A stretch of DNA of 34,617 nt, taken from IMG/VR virus record IMGVR_UViG_3300031963_000512, positions 1-34,617 of that record; one strand, 5' to 3'. Position 1 is the first letter of the stretch; each line of letters starts with the position of its first letter. The notes beneath the pieces were generated by a model that saw only the letters and a list, made by a program, of their open reading frames with translations, searched no databases and had not been told where the DNA came from. The position numbers and the translations under genes were made by a program. This stretch comes from a virus. Below are positions 1 through 6,031 of the stretch, one piece after another.

Positions 1-1
1 G

Positions 2-67
2 CAGCACATGCTGCACAAAGACGGACGCTCGATGCGTGAACGATTTATTGACTGGGCTCTTAACTAG
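2..67 (+). CDS. 3' end of a gene cut by the window edge
   Basis: A reading frame is open from base 2 and ends at TAG 65-67, giving 21 C-terminal residues that finish in FIDWALN. The next gene's ribosome site (AGGAG, 66-70) overlaps this stop, the tight spacing used throughout this phage. That arrangement is the only support. The rest of the gene lies outside the window and no family can be named. Confidence 0.45.
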   Translation, partial: QHMLHKDGRSMRERFIDWALN

Positions 68-77
68 GAGAAAGCAA

Positions 78-248
78 ATGAATATGTTTGACGCAGTGAT
101 GATTGCTGAAGGCGAGATCGAGGCAGACGAAGACAAGCAATTGGAAGCGTGGCAGTTCCTGCATGACTCAGGACTTGCCTACCAACTGCAAGGCTGGTTC
201 GGACGCAAAGCACAAGAGTTGATCGAAGCAGGATTCATTCGAGAGTAA
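78..248 (+). CDS. Small hypothetical phage protein, 56 aa
   Basis: The ATG at 78 is preceded by AGGAGAAAGCA (66-76), a good ribosome site. An upstream in-frame ATG at 36 has no such site and would overlap the preceding gene, so 78 is preferred. The product is a small, acidic and probably helical protein. Its C-terminal half (GLAYQLQGWFGRKAQELIEAG) resembles short phage proteins I have seen without any assigned function. A strong hairpin terminator follows 9 bp after the stop, so this is the last gene of its transcript. Confidence 0.7.
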   Translation: MNMFDAVMIAEGEIEADEDKQLEAWQFLHDSGLAYQLQGWFGRKAQELIEAGFIRE

Positions 249-256
249 TTCTCCGG

Positions 257-290
257 GGGGCAGGGACTTCAAACCTGCCCCTTTTTATTT
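257..290 (+). terminator. Rho-independent terminator
   Basis: An 8-bp G/C-rich stem, GGGGCAGG (257-264) with CCTGCCCC (274-281), closes a 9-nt loop and is followed by a T tract (282-290). It lies just after the stop at 248 and separates that transcript from the promoter at 375-402. Confidence 0.85.
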
Positions 291-303
291 GGCCTCAAAT
301 TTT

Positions 304-327
304 TGATACCAGTTATGCGTGTGCGCG
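304..327. repeat. 24-bp direct repeat, copy 1
   Basis: A 24-bp stretch starting TGATACCAGTTATGCG and ending GTGCGCG is repeated exactly at 1363-1386. Both copies lie a short way downstream of a hairpin terminator and 60-90 bp upstream of a TTTAAA hexamer. It could be a regulatory or protein-binding site, or a recombination relic; the function is unknown. Confidence 0.8.
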
Positions 328-374
328 TGAGCCGGGGAGGGCCTCGCGTGCGTGGGCTTGCGTACGTTTAAATT

Positions 375-402
375 TTGCAACATAAGTTGCGATTCGTATA
401 AT
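375..402 (+). promoter_or_regulatory. Sigma70-type promoter with operator-like dyad
   Basis: A -35-like TTGCAA (375-380) is separated by 16 bp from a perfect -10 TATAAT (397-402). It lies 48 bp upstream of the ATG at 450, after a terminator. A short dyad, GCAAC-ATAA-GTTGC (377-390), overlaps the -35 element and spacer, where a repressor could block polymerase. A TTTAAA hexamer (367-372) and AT-rich bases sit just upstream, where an UP element would be. The operator and UP-element roles are inferred. Confidence 0.7.
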
Positions 403-449
403 GGGAACCGTCGAGGCAATCCCGCTTCGACGTTATCGGAGAAAAGCAT

Positions 450-1067
450 ATGTGGAAAGTATCAACTGCAGACAAGCTAGTCGGTGGACTATCCGCGCCG
501 GGCAAGATGCCGTGCAAGTCATTTTCGATTAGCGCGTTCTTGTGCCAGACCGGCGGGCGATTGTCCAAGATTCTCGGCTCGGTGTGCGCGATGTGCTACG
601 CACGCAAGGGTCGGTATATGTTCGCCAATGTTCAGGCCGCGTTAGCTCGCCGCATGACGGTGCTTGCGCGTGCTCTGGCAGATCCCGTGTTTCGTGGTGA
701 GTTTATTTCGGCGATGTCCTACCTGATCGCCCGGTCGCCGTGGTTCCGCTGGCATGACTCGGGTGACCTACAGTCAAAGGCGCACTTTGCTCTGATCTGT
801 GACATTGCGCGGGCGACGCCTGACACCATGCACTGGCTACCTACCAAGGAGCCGCGCTACGCCAAGGGCGATGTCCCGAGCAACTTAATTGTCAGAGTGT
901 CCGCGCCTCACATCGACCAGCCAGCACCGAATCACGCGCATACGTCAACGGTGGTATCGGATAAGAGCAAGGCGACGTGCCGGGCATTCGAGCGGCAAGG
1001 TAAGTGCGGCCCATGCCGGATGTGCTGGGACCCTACTGTGAAGAATGTTGCTTATTACCAACACTAA
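450..1067 (+). CDS. GP88-like cysteine-containing phage protein, 205 aa
   Basis: The GGAG at 438-441 sets the ATG at 450. The protein carries a Cys-rich segment (CAMCYARKG) near residue 50, then FRWHDSGDL near residue 100, and a C-terminal Cys cluster (CRAF...CGPCRMCW). This order matches the phage 'gene product 88' family as I remember it, in which CYA-type and W/H-SGD motifs recur. No biochemical role is known for that family; the cysteines could bind zinc or an iron-sulfur cluster, which is inference. The gene has its own promoter (375-402) and terminator (1073-1096), so it is probably a single-gene transcript. Confidence 0.72.
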   Translation: MWKVSTADKLVGGLSAPGKMPCKSFSISAFLCQTGGRLSKILGSVCAMCYARKGRYMFANVQAALARRMTVLARALADPVFRGEFISAMSYLIARSPWFRWHDSGDLQSKAHFALICDIARATPDTMHWLPTKEPRYAKGDVPSNLIVRVSAPHIDQPAPNHAHTSTVVSDKSKATCRAFERQGKCGPCRMCWDPTVKNVAYYQH

Positions 1068-1072
1068 CCAAC

Positions 1073-1096
1073 GGGGGCTTCGGCCCCCTCTTTTTA
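1073..1096 (+). terminator. Rho-independent terminator with TTCG loop
   Basis: GGGGGC (1073-1078), the tetraloop TTCG, and GCCCCC (1083-1088) are followed by TCTTTTT. It lies 6 bp after the stop at 1067. The same 16-base hairpin core recurs at 1325-1340. Confidence 0.85.
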
Positions 1097-1106
1097 GGAG
1101 ACTACG

Positions 1107-1310
1107 ATGGAATGCAAATTTAATGAAAACATGTTGCCGTCTTTGGGTGTCATGTGGCATTGGTTTTCGACTGAGGCAGAGGCCCTAGCGTTTGCAGACT
1201 GGGCGGAGCACGTAACTCGTCATTCACAGTATCCCTGCGAGGCGCAAGTAAAGATATGCGATGACCACCCTGAGCACGAACGGTTTGAGGTTAAGGTCCG
1301 CAATTGGTAG
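1107..1310 (+). CDS. Small hypothetical protein, 67 aa
   Basis: The ATG at 1107 follows TAGGAG at 1094-1099. The product begins MECKFNENML and has two aromatic-rich stretches (MWHWFSTEAEALAFADWAEH, then VKVRNW at the end). It is acidic and shows no signal peptide or membrane segment. Terminators lie on both sides (1073-1096 and 1325-1349), so either some polymerase reads through the first one or a promoter sits within it; I see no clear promoter. I do not recognise the family. Confidence 0.65.
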   Translation: MECKFNENMLPSLGVMWHWFSTEAEALAFADWAEHVTRHSQYPCEAQVKICDDHPEHERFEVKVRNW

Positions 1311-1324
1311 CGGGTTGATTTTCG

Positions 1325-1349
1325 GGGGGCTTCGGCCCCCTTTCTTTTT
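1325..1349 (+). terminator. Rho-independent terminator with TTCG loop
   Basis: GGGGGC (1325-1330), TTCG, and GCCCCC (1335-1340) are followed by TTTCTTTTT. It lies 14 bp after the stop at 1310 and marks the left boundary of the 700-bp stretch without a gene. Confidence 0.85.
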
Positions 1350-1362
1350 GTCTGCAGGCACC

Positions 1363-1386
1363 TGATACCAGTTATGCGTGTGCGCG
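1363..1386. repeat. 24-bp direct repeat, copy 2
   Basis: This is an exact match to 304-327, about 1.06 kb away. It again follows a terminator and precedes a TTTAAA hexamer (1452-1457). Confidence 0.8.
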
Positions 1387-1609
1387 AGGGGGTGGGGGTT
1401 TTTGCGAAGCCCCGGTTGCGTTTGACTTGGCCTTCTCGATTCGGCAGCGCATTTAAACGCCGCGCAGGACGCAGCGAGGGGCTTTGTGCGGTTTTGTGCG
1501 GGTCTCTGTGTGGCTTTGTGCGGTTTTGTGCGGACTAAAAAGCGAAACCGCACAAAATTTTTTCTCCGTAAGTGCTTGATTTACAAAGCAAAAACGACGT
1601 TTGCTCAAA

Positions 1610-1755
1610 AGTTTGTGTAGCTTGTGCGGCTTTTTTTGAGAGGGGGGCTCCGAAAACGGGATCGGCAGGAGAGGACGAGGAGGGGCAGCAAGCGCATGAC
1701 ATAGCCCGCCGAGAACCCCCCTATTTTCAAAAACACCGCACAAGCTACACAAACT
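1610..1755. repeat. Long inverted repeat / potential large hairpin
   Basis: A perfect 20-bp inverted repeat pairs 1610-1629 with 1736-1755, each arm holding one exact octamer and one variant. Inside it the arms continue imperfectly: a T tract and six G (1642-1647) face six C (1716-1721) and an A-rich run. The loop is about 70 nt. It could extrude as a cruciform or fold as a structured RNA. Confidence 0.7.
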
Positions 1756-1756
1756 A

Positions 1757-1807
1757 ACTTTTCTTATAAAATAATAATAATAAATCTCTATATAAAACAA
1801 TAACTTA
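1757..1807. other. AT-rich tract (candidate DNA unwinding element)
   Basis: About 50 bases are almost entirely A and T, including an ATAATAATAATAA run and TATATAAAA. The tract sits between the hairpin (1610-1755) and the right-hand octamers (1856-1906). It stands out sharply from the surrounding GC-balanced sequence and would melt easily. It also holds -10-like hexamers, so a promoter cannot be excluded. Confidence 0.5.
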
Positions 1808-1940
1808 CCCGCGCCAAAACCCCGTTTTTCTTGTGCAATTCCATAACTTCCAAATCCGCACAAATCCCCCAAAAACCGCACAAGACACACAAGCCTTTCC
1901 GCACAAAACAGATACATAGCAAAAAAGGTAGGTATCTGGG

Positions 1941-1968
1941 GTAGACGGGGCTTTAAACGTTCTATAAC
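1941..1968 (+). promoter_or_regulatory. Possible promoter for the rightward operon
   Basis: A -10-like TATAAC (1963-1968) lies 48 bp before the ATG at 2017, the same distance as the promoter before the gene at 450. The -35 region (around 1941-1947, TAGACG) is a poor match. A TTTAAA (1952-1957) lies in the spacer. The position, at the start of a long run of same-strand genes, is the main argument. Confidence 0.35.
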
Positions 1969-2016
1969 ATTCCTTCCACAACGCAGTCACGGTGACTGCC
2001 CAACAGGAGAAGCATC

Positions 2017-2352
2017 ATGCAAGGCGAACTGAACGTGACCAACCCCCTGACCAACACCAACCAATCCAACCTCGATAACTACCTCATCATCATCTACACC
2101 CGATTCGCCGGGGCTACGAACACGCAGGGCAGCCGGATCGTGGCGACCTCGACCTACTTCGGCAAGACAAGCAAGGTGAGCCACAACTACCTCCACGAGT
2201 ACGGCGGCACGGAGAACCACCTGACGGCAGCGTTTAAATTCCTCCGCAAGCACTACGGGGAGGCTGACGGGCACAACTTCGAGTTGGTCGGGCAGAGTGA
2301 CAACCCGACAGGCAGCGGCATGGCCTTCGTCTTCAAGCGAGTGGGAGTCTGA
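2017..2352 (+). CDS. Hypothetical protein, 111 aa
   Basis: This is the first gene after the origin-like region. AGGAGAAGCA at 2004-2013 sets the ATG at 2017. The first 20 residues are rich in Asn and Thr and are probably disordered; the rest looks like a mixed alpha/beta domain (YLIIIYTRFAGA near the start, GMAFVFKRVGV at the end). There is no recognisable motif or membrane segment. It is two bases away from the SprT-like gene that follows, so the two are probably translated together. I do not recognise the family. Confidence 0.75.
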   Translation: MQGELNVTNPLTNTNQSNLDNYLIIIYTRFAGATNTQGSRIVATSTYFGKTSKVSHNYLHEYGGTENHLTAAFKFLRKHYGEADGHNFELVGQSDNPTGSGMAFVFKRVGV

Positions 2353-2354
2353 AC

Positions 2355-2915
2355 ATGACACGCGAAGAATGGTTGAACGCCGGGCTCGATGCCCTCCGTC
2401 CGTGGTTTGAAGAGAAGGCGATGGTGAGTATCCCATTGGATACACGGGTGAGCGTGGGCTTCCCCGGCGGTGGCTCCGCCCGTAAGCGGATCGGGGAGTG
2501 CTGGGCTCGCAGAATGTCCAAGGACAACGTGAACGAGATCTTCATCAACCCGACACTCTCTGACACCGTGCAGATGCTCGATGTACTAGCCCATGAGGCG
2601 ATCCATGCCATCGACGACTGCGTGTCGGGACACAAAGGGGAATTTAAACGCATCGCCAAGGACATTGGCCTCGAAGGGAAGATGACCTCGACGAAGGCCG
2701 GGGAGAAGTTGAAGGCGGAGTTGGAGCGGATCATCAAGACCCTGCCGACGCTGACCCACGGGGCGTTGGACTTGAGCAAGCGGAAGAAGCAGCCTACCCG
2801 CCTCGTGAAGTTGGAGTGCGACAACTGCGGCATGATCCTGCGAACGACGGCGAAGTGGATCGAGCAGACGGGCGAACCCAACTGCGCTTGCGGCGGCCAC
2901 TTCTACTGCGCTTGA
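2355..2915 (+). CDS. SprT-like zinc metallopeptidase with zinc ribbon, 186 aa
   Basis: The zinc-peptidase motif HEAIH (residues 80-84) is followed by a short helical region, as in SprT/Spartan-like proteins. The C-terminus has a zinc ribbon with CDNC (155-158) and CAC (177-179). This HExxH-plus-ribbon order is typical of small phage and bacterial SprT-like proteins, whose eukaryotic relatives degrade proteins crosslinked to DNA. The actual substrate here is unknown. HEAIH keeps both zinc-binding histidines and the catalytic Glu. The start is two bases after the previous stop, with a GGGAG ribosome site inside the upstream gene. The position among early genes fits a host-takeover or DNA-maintenance role, which is inference. 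Confidence 0.78.
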   Translation: MTREEWLNAGLDALRPWFEEKAMVSIPLDTRVSVGFPGGGSARKRIGECWARRMSKDNVNEIFINPTLSDTVQMLDVLAHEAIHAIDDCVSGHKGEFKRIAKDIGLEGKMTSTKAGEKLKAELERIIKTLPTLTHGALDLSKRKKQPTRLVKLECDNCGMILRTTAKWIEQTGEPNCACGGHFYCA

Positions 2916-2971
2916 CAGGGATTTAAACCCGATCAATAATGCAACATACCTTACACAACGGAGAAGCAGAC

Positions 2972-3253
2972 ATGACCACACAACACACCCCTGCCCCTTG
3001 GACGGTTTCTGACAACGCGATTTATGGCAGCAGCGGTTTGATTAAGCCTCTGATCGCTTACTTGGATGACCGTTTCGCTGATGAGGAGGCAGCGAATAAC
3101 GCTCGACTGATAGCAGCAGCACCGGAACTTATGGCCTGTCTGGTCGAACTGTCCAATTACGTCTTTGATGAGTACACCGCATCGCATCCGTTATGCGAAA
3201 GAGCAGCGGAAGCGCGTGAATTGATAAAGCGAGTAAAAGGAGAAGCAAAATGA
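2972..3253 (+). CDS. Hypothetical phage protein, 93 aa
   Basis: The ATG at 2972 follows CGGAGAAGCA (2959-2968) and is preferred over an in-frame ATG at 2939 that lacks a ribosome site. The layout is familiar from phages of Proteobacteria: an N-terminal TPAPWTVS stretch, a short beta region, then an Asn-Ala-rich helix (NNARLIAAAPELMACLVEL). Proteins of this type are common in phages and have no assigned role. A 56-bp gap before the ATG holds a TTTAAA hexamer (2922). The stop overlaps the next start (ATGA). Confidence 0.78.
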   Translation: MTTQHTPAPWTVSDNAIYGSSGLIKPLIAYLDDRFADEEAANNARLIAAAPELMACLVELSNYVFDEYTASHPLCERAAEARELIKRVKGEAK

Positions 3254-3471
3254 TTCCGTTGAAGAACACCGAGAAGGGCAGGAAGAAAGACTTGGGTGCG
3301 CTCTACGGCAAAGCCCTCGACAAGCACAACGAACTGGAGCGAGACCTCGCCCGAATCATGCACCGTTGGGAGAAGTCCCGCGCCGTGCTCAAGCGGATCG
3401 AGAAGCGCATGGACGAGGCACAAGCAGCAGCGTGGGATGCGAACGCAGCCTACCTTGAAGACTCAATTTAA
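3250..3471 (+). CDS. Small coiled-coil protein, 73 aa
   Basis: The start overlaps the upstream stop (ATGA, 3250-3253), with AAGGAGAAGCA just before it. The product is highly charged and almost entirely helical (HNELERDLARIMHRWEKSRA, then RIEKRMDEAQAAAWDANAAY), with heptad-like spacing over residues 20-70. It could dimerise or act as a small adaptor. No family is recognised. The end of the gene overlaps a TTTAAA hexamer (3467). Confidence 0.72.
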   Translation: MIPLKNTEKGRKKDLGALYGKALDKHNELERDLARIMHRWEKSRAVLKRIEKRMDEAQAAAWDANAAYLEDSI

Positions 3472-3486
3472 ATCAGGAGAAAAGCA

Positions 3487-3642
3487 ATGAACGTCACAGA
3501 TCAAGTTAGAAAAGAAGTCGATGAGTTGGTTGACCGCCTGTCACGCGATGAGGTGCAGGACTTGTTGACTGTACTGCGCGAGAGGTTTGCGCGGGAGAAC
3601 GAGGAGTTGCGGCGGATGTACCGAGAGGAGGACGCAGCATGA
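3487..3642 (+). CDS. Small helical protein, 51 aa
   Basis: AGGAGAAAAGCA (3475-3486) directly precedes the ATG at 3487. The 51-residue product begins MNVTDQVRKEVDELVDRL and is strongly amphipathic and charged (RERFARENEELRRMYREE), most likely one helical hairpin. The stop overlaps the next start (ATGA at 3639-3642). It is short, but the excellent ribosome site and the overlaps on its downstream side make it credible. The function is unknown. Confidence 0.65.
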   Translation: MNVTDQVRKEVDELVDRLSRDEVQDLLTVLRERFARENEELRRMYREEDAA

Positions 3643-3809
3643 AAACTTATGACGTAACCGTTCGTGGCACGGTGACCAAGACTATTCGGGTCAAGGCCGA
3701 AGATATCGATGAGGCAATCGAGGAGGCACACGAGGAATTCAACACGGATTTCAACATGGCCGAGCACTACGACGAGGAGACGGTGAGCGTGAAGGAGGTA
3801 AAGTTATGA
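3639..3809 (+). CDS. DpnD/PcfM-like small protein, copy 1, 56 aa
   Basis: The product runs MKTYDVTVRGTVTKTIRVKA, then EDIDEAIEEAHEEF: two beta strands followed by an acidic helix. That is the layout of the DpnD/PcfM family of small proteins found on phages and mobile elements. The start and stop both overlap neighbours by ATGA. The gene just downstream (3806-3997) encodes a protein of the same layout, suggesting an old tandem duplication. No molecular function is established for the family. Confidence 0.65.
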   Translation: MKTYDVTVRGTVTKTIRVKAEDIDEAIEEAHEEFNTDFNMAEHYDEETVSVKEVKL

Positions 3810-3997
3810 AGAAGTTTTTAGTGTCGCTCGCCCGGATCGAGCACCGGATCTATCAGATCGAGGTCGAGGCAGCGGATGCCATCGAGGCTGAACAACTGGC
3901 CGACGAGATGTGGACGGAGGACGACGAGGCGTTTACTGACTTCGGCTGTGTCCATGCCGAGGAGTACATCGAGCAAGTTAAGGAGCAAGCAGCATGA
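3806..3997 (+). CDS. DpnD/PcfM-like small protein, copy 2, 63 aa
   Basis: The product begins MKKFLVSLARIEHRIYQIEV and continues with an acidic helix (EAADAIEAEQLADEMW), the same strand-strand-helix plan as the upstream gene at 3639. AAGGAGG (3793-3799) lies at ideal distance from the ATG. The stop overlaps the next start (ATGA, 3994-3997). Family membership is judged from layout and a few shared positions only. Confidence 0.65.
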   Translation: MKKFLVSLARIEHRIYQIEVEAADAIEAEQLADEMWTEDDEAFTDFGCVHAEEYIEQVKEQAA

Positions 3998-4311
3998 AAC
4001 AAGTCGCGACCAAGACATTTAAATCCTCTCTCATCATGGAGGGATCGTGGGGTGAGCGATCACTTGGAGAACACGAGAGCGTGATGGCGCTGTATATAAC
4101 CGCCGACGGGAGGCGGGGCTTCATCGAGTGGGATGTGCCTGACCTCGAAGAGTTGACCGAGATCGGGCTTTGGTTCGACCAAGATGAGGAAGACCCAGAC
4201 CCCTCGATCCATTCGGTGCTGACCGATTACGATGGTGTGTTCTCGCTCCCTGCCGAGGCAGTCAAGATGCTAGAGGAGTTTGGTGTGCGAGTCGGAGTTG
4301 AATTTAGATAG
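3994..4311 (+). CDS. Hypothetical acidic protein, 105 aa
   Basis: The start is coupled to the upstream stop by ATGA. The product has a beta-rich N-terminal half (SVMALYITADGRRGFIEWDV) and an acidic second half (DQDEEDPDPSIHSVLTDYDG, PAEAVKMLEEFGV). There are no cysteines or membrane segments. It looks like a small globular phage protein of no known family. It is the last gene of this coupled run; a 63-bp gap follows, with short GATTA repeats but no clear promoter. Confidence 0.7.
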   Translation: MKQVATKTFKSSLIMEGSWGERSLGEHESVMALYITADGRRGFIEWDVPDLEELTEIGLWFDQDEEDPDPSIHSVLTDYDGVFSLPAEAVKMLEEFGVRVGVEFR

Positions 4312-4374
4312 ACAACCTCAAAAGATTAGATTAGATTCAAATCGTAACTTACATTCATCAAAGGAAAAGCAATC

Positions 4375-4755
4375 ATGAGCAAAGATCAAAATTGGTGGGA
4401 AGACCAAGACCGTGACGCCGCTTGGATCAAGCAGCAGGAAGAAGAACTCCAACGTCACGACGAGGAGAGCGACGAGCCTATCTATGCTGATGGGTTCGAT
4501 GACGCCCTGTTAGGTCTGGGTGTGCAGTTCAATCAGCGCGTAGCGATCTATGACTACGACAAGTGCCTCAACATTCTTGAGAAGAGCGGGATGCCGCCCG
4601 AGGATGCCATCGAGTACATGGAATACAACGTGCTAGGCGCGTACATGGGTCGCCGCACTCCAGTCTTTTTAAGCAGATACATCGAGCGCAAGCCCAAGCG
4701 TGTGCGATCCCAGATCACCGGCCAGTTGGAGTTGGACTTCGGAGATACGCCATGA
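4375..4755 (+). CDS. Hypothetical protein, 126 aa
   Basis: AAAGGAAAAGCA (4359-4370) precedes the ATG at 4375. The first 40 residues are very acidic and rich in Gln and Trp (NWWEDQDRDAAWIKQQEEEL). The middle contains DYDKCLNILEKSGMPPEDAI followed by YMEYNVLGAYMGRRTPVFL, a pattern common in uncharacterised phage proteins. The stop overlaps the next start (ATGA). The function is unknown. Confidence 0.75.
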   Translation: MSKDQNWWEDQDRDAAWIKQQEEELQRHDEESDEPIYADGFDDALLGLGVQFNQRVAIYDYDKCLNILEKSGMPPEDAIEYMEYNVLGAYMGRRTPVFLSRYIERKPKRVRSQITGQLELDFGDTP

Positions 4756-5144
4756 AGGACATTACCTCTGGCGTGTGGGAGCGCGGCACATGGGAGAAGG
4801 TCGAGTGGGACTTTTATCACCGGATCGCCCAAAAGAAATCCTCGTATCAGGGTTTCATCAATGCGCGGTATGAAGACCTAGTAGCGGCGTTTGGTGAGCC
4901 ACGCGAGTGCGCTGATGGGAAAGTACAGGTCGAGTGGCTGATCGCGTTCTACGATGAAGAGCAAGACAAATACATCGCGGCATCGGTCTACGATTGGAAG
5001 ATGGGTGGGATGTACTGGAGAGATGGCGCGTACTACGGACTCACGCCAGAGATGATCACCACATGGCACATCGGTGGGATGAATTTAAACGCCGTTGACT
5101 GCATCAAGTCGGTGTTGGCTAGAGAGGTGAGGGCTGCGGCATGA
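4752..5144 (+). CDS. Hypothetical phage protein, 130 aa
   Basis: The start is coupled by ATGA to the gene before. The central part (YEDLVAAFGEPRECADGKVQ, then VEWLIAFYDEE...AASVYDWK and WHIGGMN) matches a pattern I have seen in many phage proteins: a Phe-Gly-Glu-Pro turn, a beta strand with VEW, a YDWK strand and a terminal helix. None has a known role to my knowledge. A TTTAAA occurs at 5084, where it makes Leu-Asn with a TTA codon. The stop overlaps the nuclease gene that follows. Confidence 0.75.
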   Translation: MKDITSGVWERGTWEKVEWDFYHRIAQKKSSYQGFINARYEDLVAAFGEPRECADGKVQVEWLIAFYDEEQDKYIAASVYDWKMGGMYWRDGAYYGLTPEMITTWHIGGMNLNAVDCIKSVLAREVRAAA

Positions 5145-5425
5145 CCCCCGAGGCCAAGGTCAAAGCCAAGGTTAAGAAGACCCTGACCGAGATGGGGGCG
5201 TATTACGCCATGCCTGTGGCATCGGGCTACGGGCATTCAGGAACGCCGGACTTTCTGATCTGCTACAGAAACCAGTTCCTAGCAGTAGAGACGAAGGCAA
5301 AAGGAAACAAGCCCACCGCCTTGCAAGAGGCAACCATGCAAAGGATCAGGGACGCAGGTGGGCGCGTCTTTGTGATCGACGAAACCAACGTAGAGAACCT
5401 ACGCAAACTGATTGAGGAGATTTAA
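5141..5425 (+). CDS. VRR-NUC domain endonuclease, 94 aa
   Basis: The whole protein is one VRR-NUC domain, a small PD-(D/E)xK nuclease fold. SGTPDFLI gives the catalytic Asp37, LAVETKAK gives Glu50 and Lys52, and NKPTALQEA follows, all in the usual order. Stand-alone phage VRR-NUC proteins of about 90-110 residues are common, and related domains cleave branched or flap DNA, so a role in replication or recombination is likely. The gene is coupled upstream by ATGA, and its TAA is directly followed by the next ATG. Confidence 0.9.
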   Translation: MTPEAKVKAKVKKTLTEMGAYYAMPVASGYGHSGTPDFLICYRNQFLAVETKAKGNKPTALQEATMQRIRDAGGRVFVIDETNVENLRKLIEEI

Positions 5426-6031
5426 ATGAAGATGACTGACAAAGTACGCCGCATGTTGGCGAAGGGTGCGAGCACCGCCGAGATTGCCAAGAAGTTGAAG
5501 ATTAGACCCGCTTACGTTCACACCGTGAAGTGGTTGGACAAGAAGAAAAAGAAAACGCAGCCCGAGCGCAGCCACGACCCGAAGGTGGTGAAGGCCGAGA
5601 AGAAATATCTCAAGGCCGTGAAGACGAGCAAGCCGTCGAAGATTGTGAAGGCGGTGAAAGAGATGAAGCAGGCACTCGATGTGATTGAGAAGCCGAAGAT
5701 CACGCGCAAAGAATTGTTGAATGAGTTGATGCCGGGGATAAATGCTTGTTTCGATTTGGATAAGAAGCCGACGAAGTTGTTCGTCCAACCCCAACACGAA
5801 TACGCAGCCATGAAAATTCTTGCTGATAACGATCTCGTCAATCACCCATCGCACTACAAGTCTGGCGGCATCGAGACCATCGATTTCATCGAGGCGAAGG
5901 ATTTAAATTATCGCTTGGGCAACGTCGTGAAGTATGTCAGCCGTGCGGGTAAGAAGGGTGACCCGATCCAAGATCTGGAGAAGGCTGCGTGGTACTTGCA
6001 GCGTGAGATCAACGCGAGAAAGAACGCATGA
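5426..6031 (+). CDS. HTH plus DUF3310 fusion protein, 201 aa
   Basis: The N-terminus (residues 1-40) is a helix-turn-helix of the resolvase/Trp-repressor style (RMLAKGASTAEIAKKLKIRP, then AYVHTVKWL). A long Lys-rich linker (about 42-110) follows. The C-terminus (139-197) is a clear DUF3310 domain: NHPSHYKSGGIETIDFIEAK, then LNYRLGNVVKYVSRAGKKGD and LEKAAWYLQREI. DUF3310 proteins of phages are sometimes called nucleotide kinases, but the biochemistry is uncertain. A GAGGAG ribosome site (5413-5418) lies in the upstream gene. The HTH suggests DNA binding; whether the two domains work together is unknown. Confidence 0.85.
   Translation: MKMTDKVRRMLAKGASTAEIAKKLKIRPAYVHTVKWLDKKKKKTQPERSHDPKVVKAEKKYLKAVKTSKPSKIVKAVKEMKQALDVIEKPKITRKELLNELMPGINACFDLDKKPTKLFVQPQHEYAAMKILADNDLVNHPSHYKSGGIETIDFIEAKDLNYRLGNVVKYVSRAGKKGDPIQDLEKAAWYLQREINARKNA

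Larger units (their letters stand above)
1484..1906. repeat. Octamer (TTGTGCGG) array; candidate replication origin
   Basis: Within about 425 bp there are ten exact copies of TTGTGCGG or its complement CCGCACAA. Plus orientation: 1484, 1494, 1516, 1526 and 1622. Minus orientation: 1548, 1736, 1856, 1876 and 1899. The first four form two doublets (10-bp spacing) set 32 bp apart. Near copies (TTGTGTAG at 1613, CTACACAA at 1745, TTGTGCAA at 1831) add to the array. I find no exact copy elsewhere in the window. Most left copies point right and all copies from 1736 on point left, around an inverted repeat and an AT-rich tract. TTTAAACG occurs just outside each end (1452, 1952). Iterons plus an AT-rich unwinding tract are typical of theta origins; an operator array is the main alternative. 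Confidence 0.65.

Noticed and set aside
36-77. Earlier start for the first small gene
   Set aside because: It has no ribosome site and overlaps the preceding gene; 78 has a good one.
1224-1917. Open frames on both strands within the octamer region (for example 1453-1917 minus, 1572-1757 plus)
   Set aside because: They translate the repeats and AT tract, give Cys/Phe-rich nonsense, lack ribosome sites, and cross the inverted repeat.
1987-2445. 152-codon minus-strand frame
   Set aside because: It lies opposite two well-supported plus-strand genes and has shadow-like composition.
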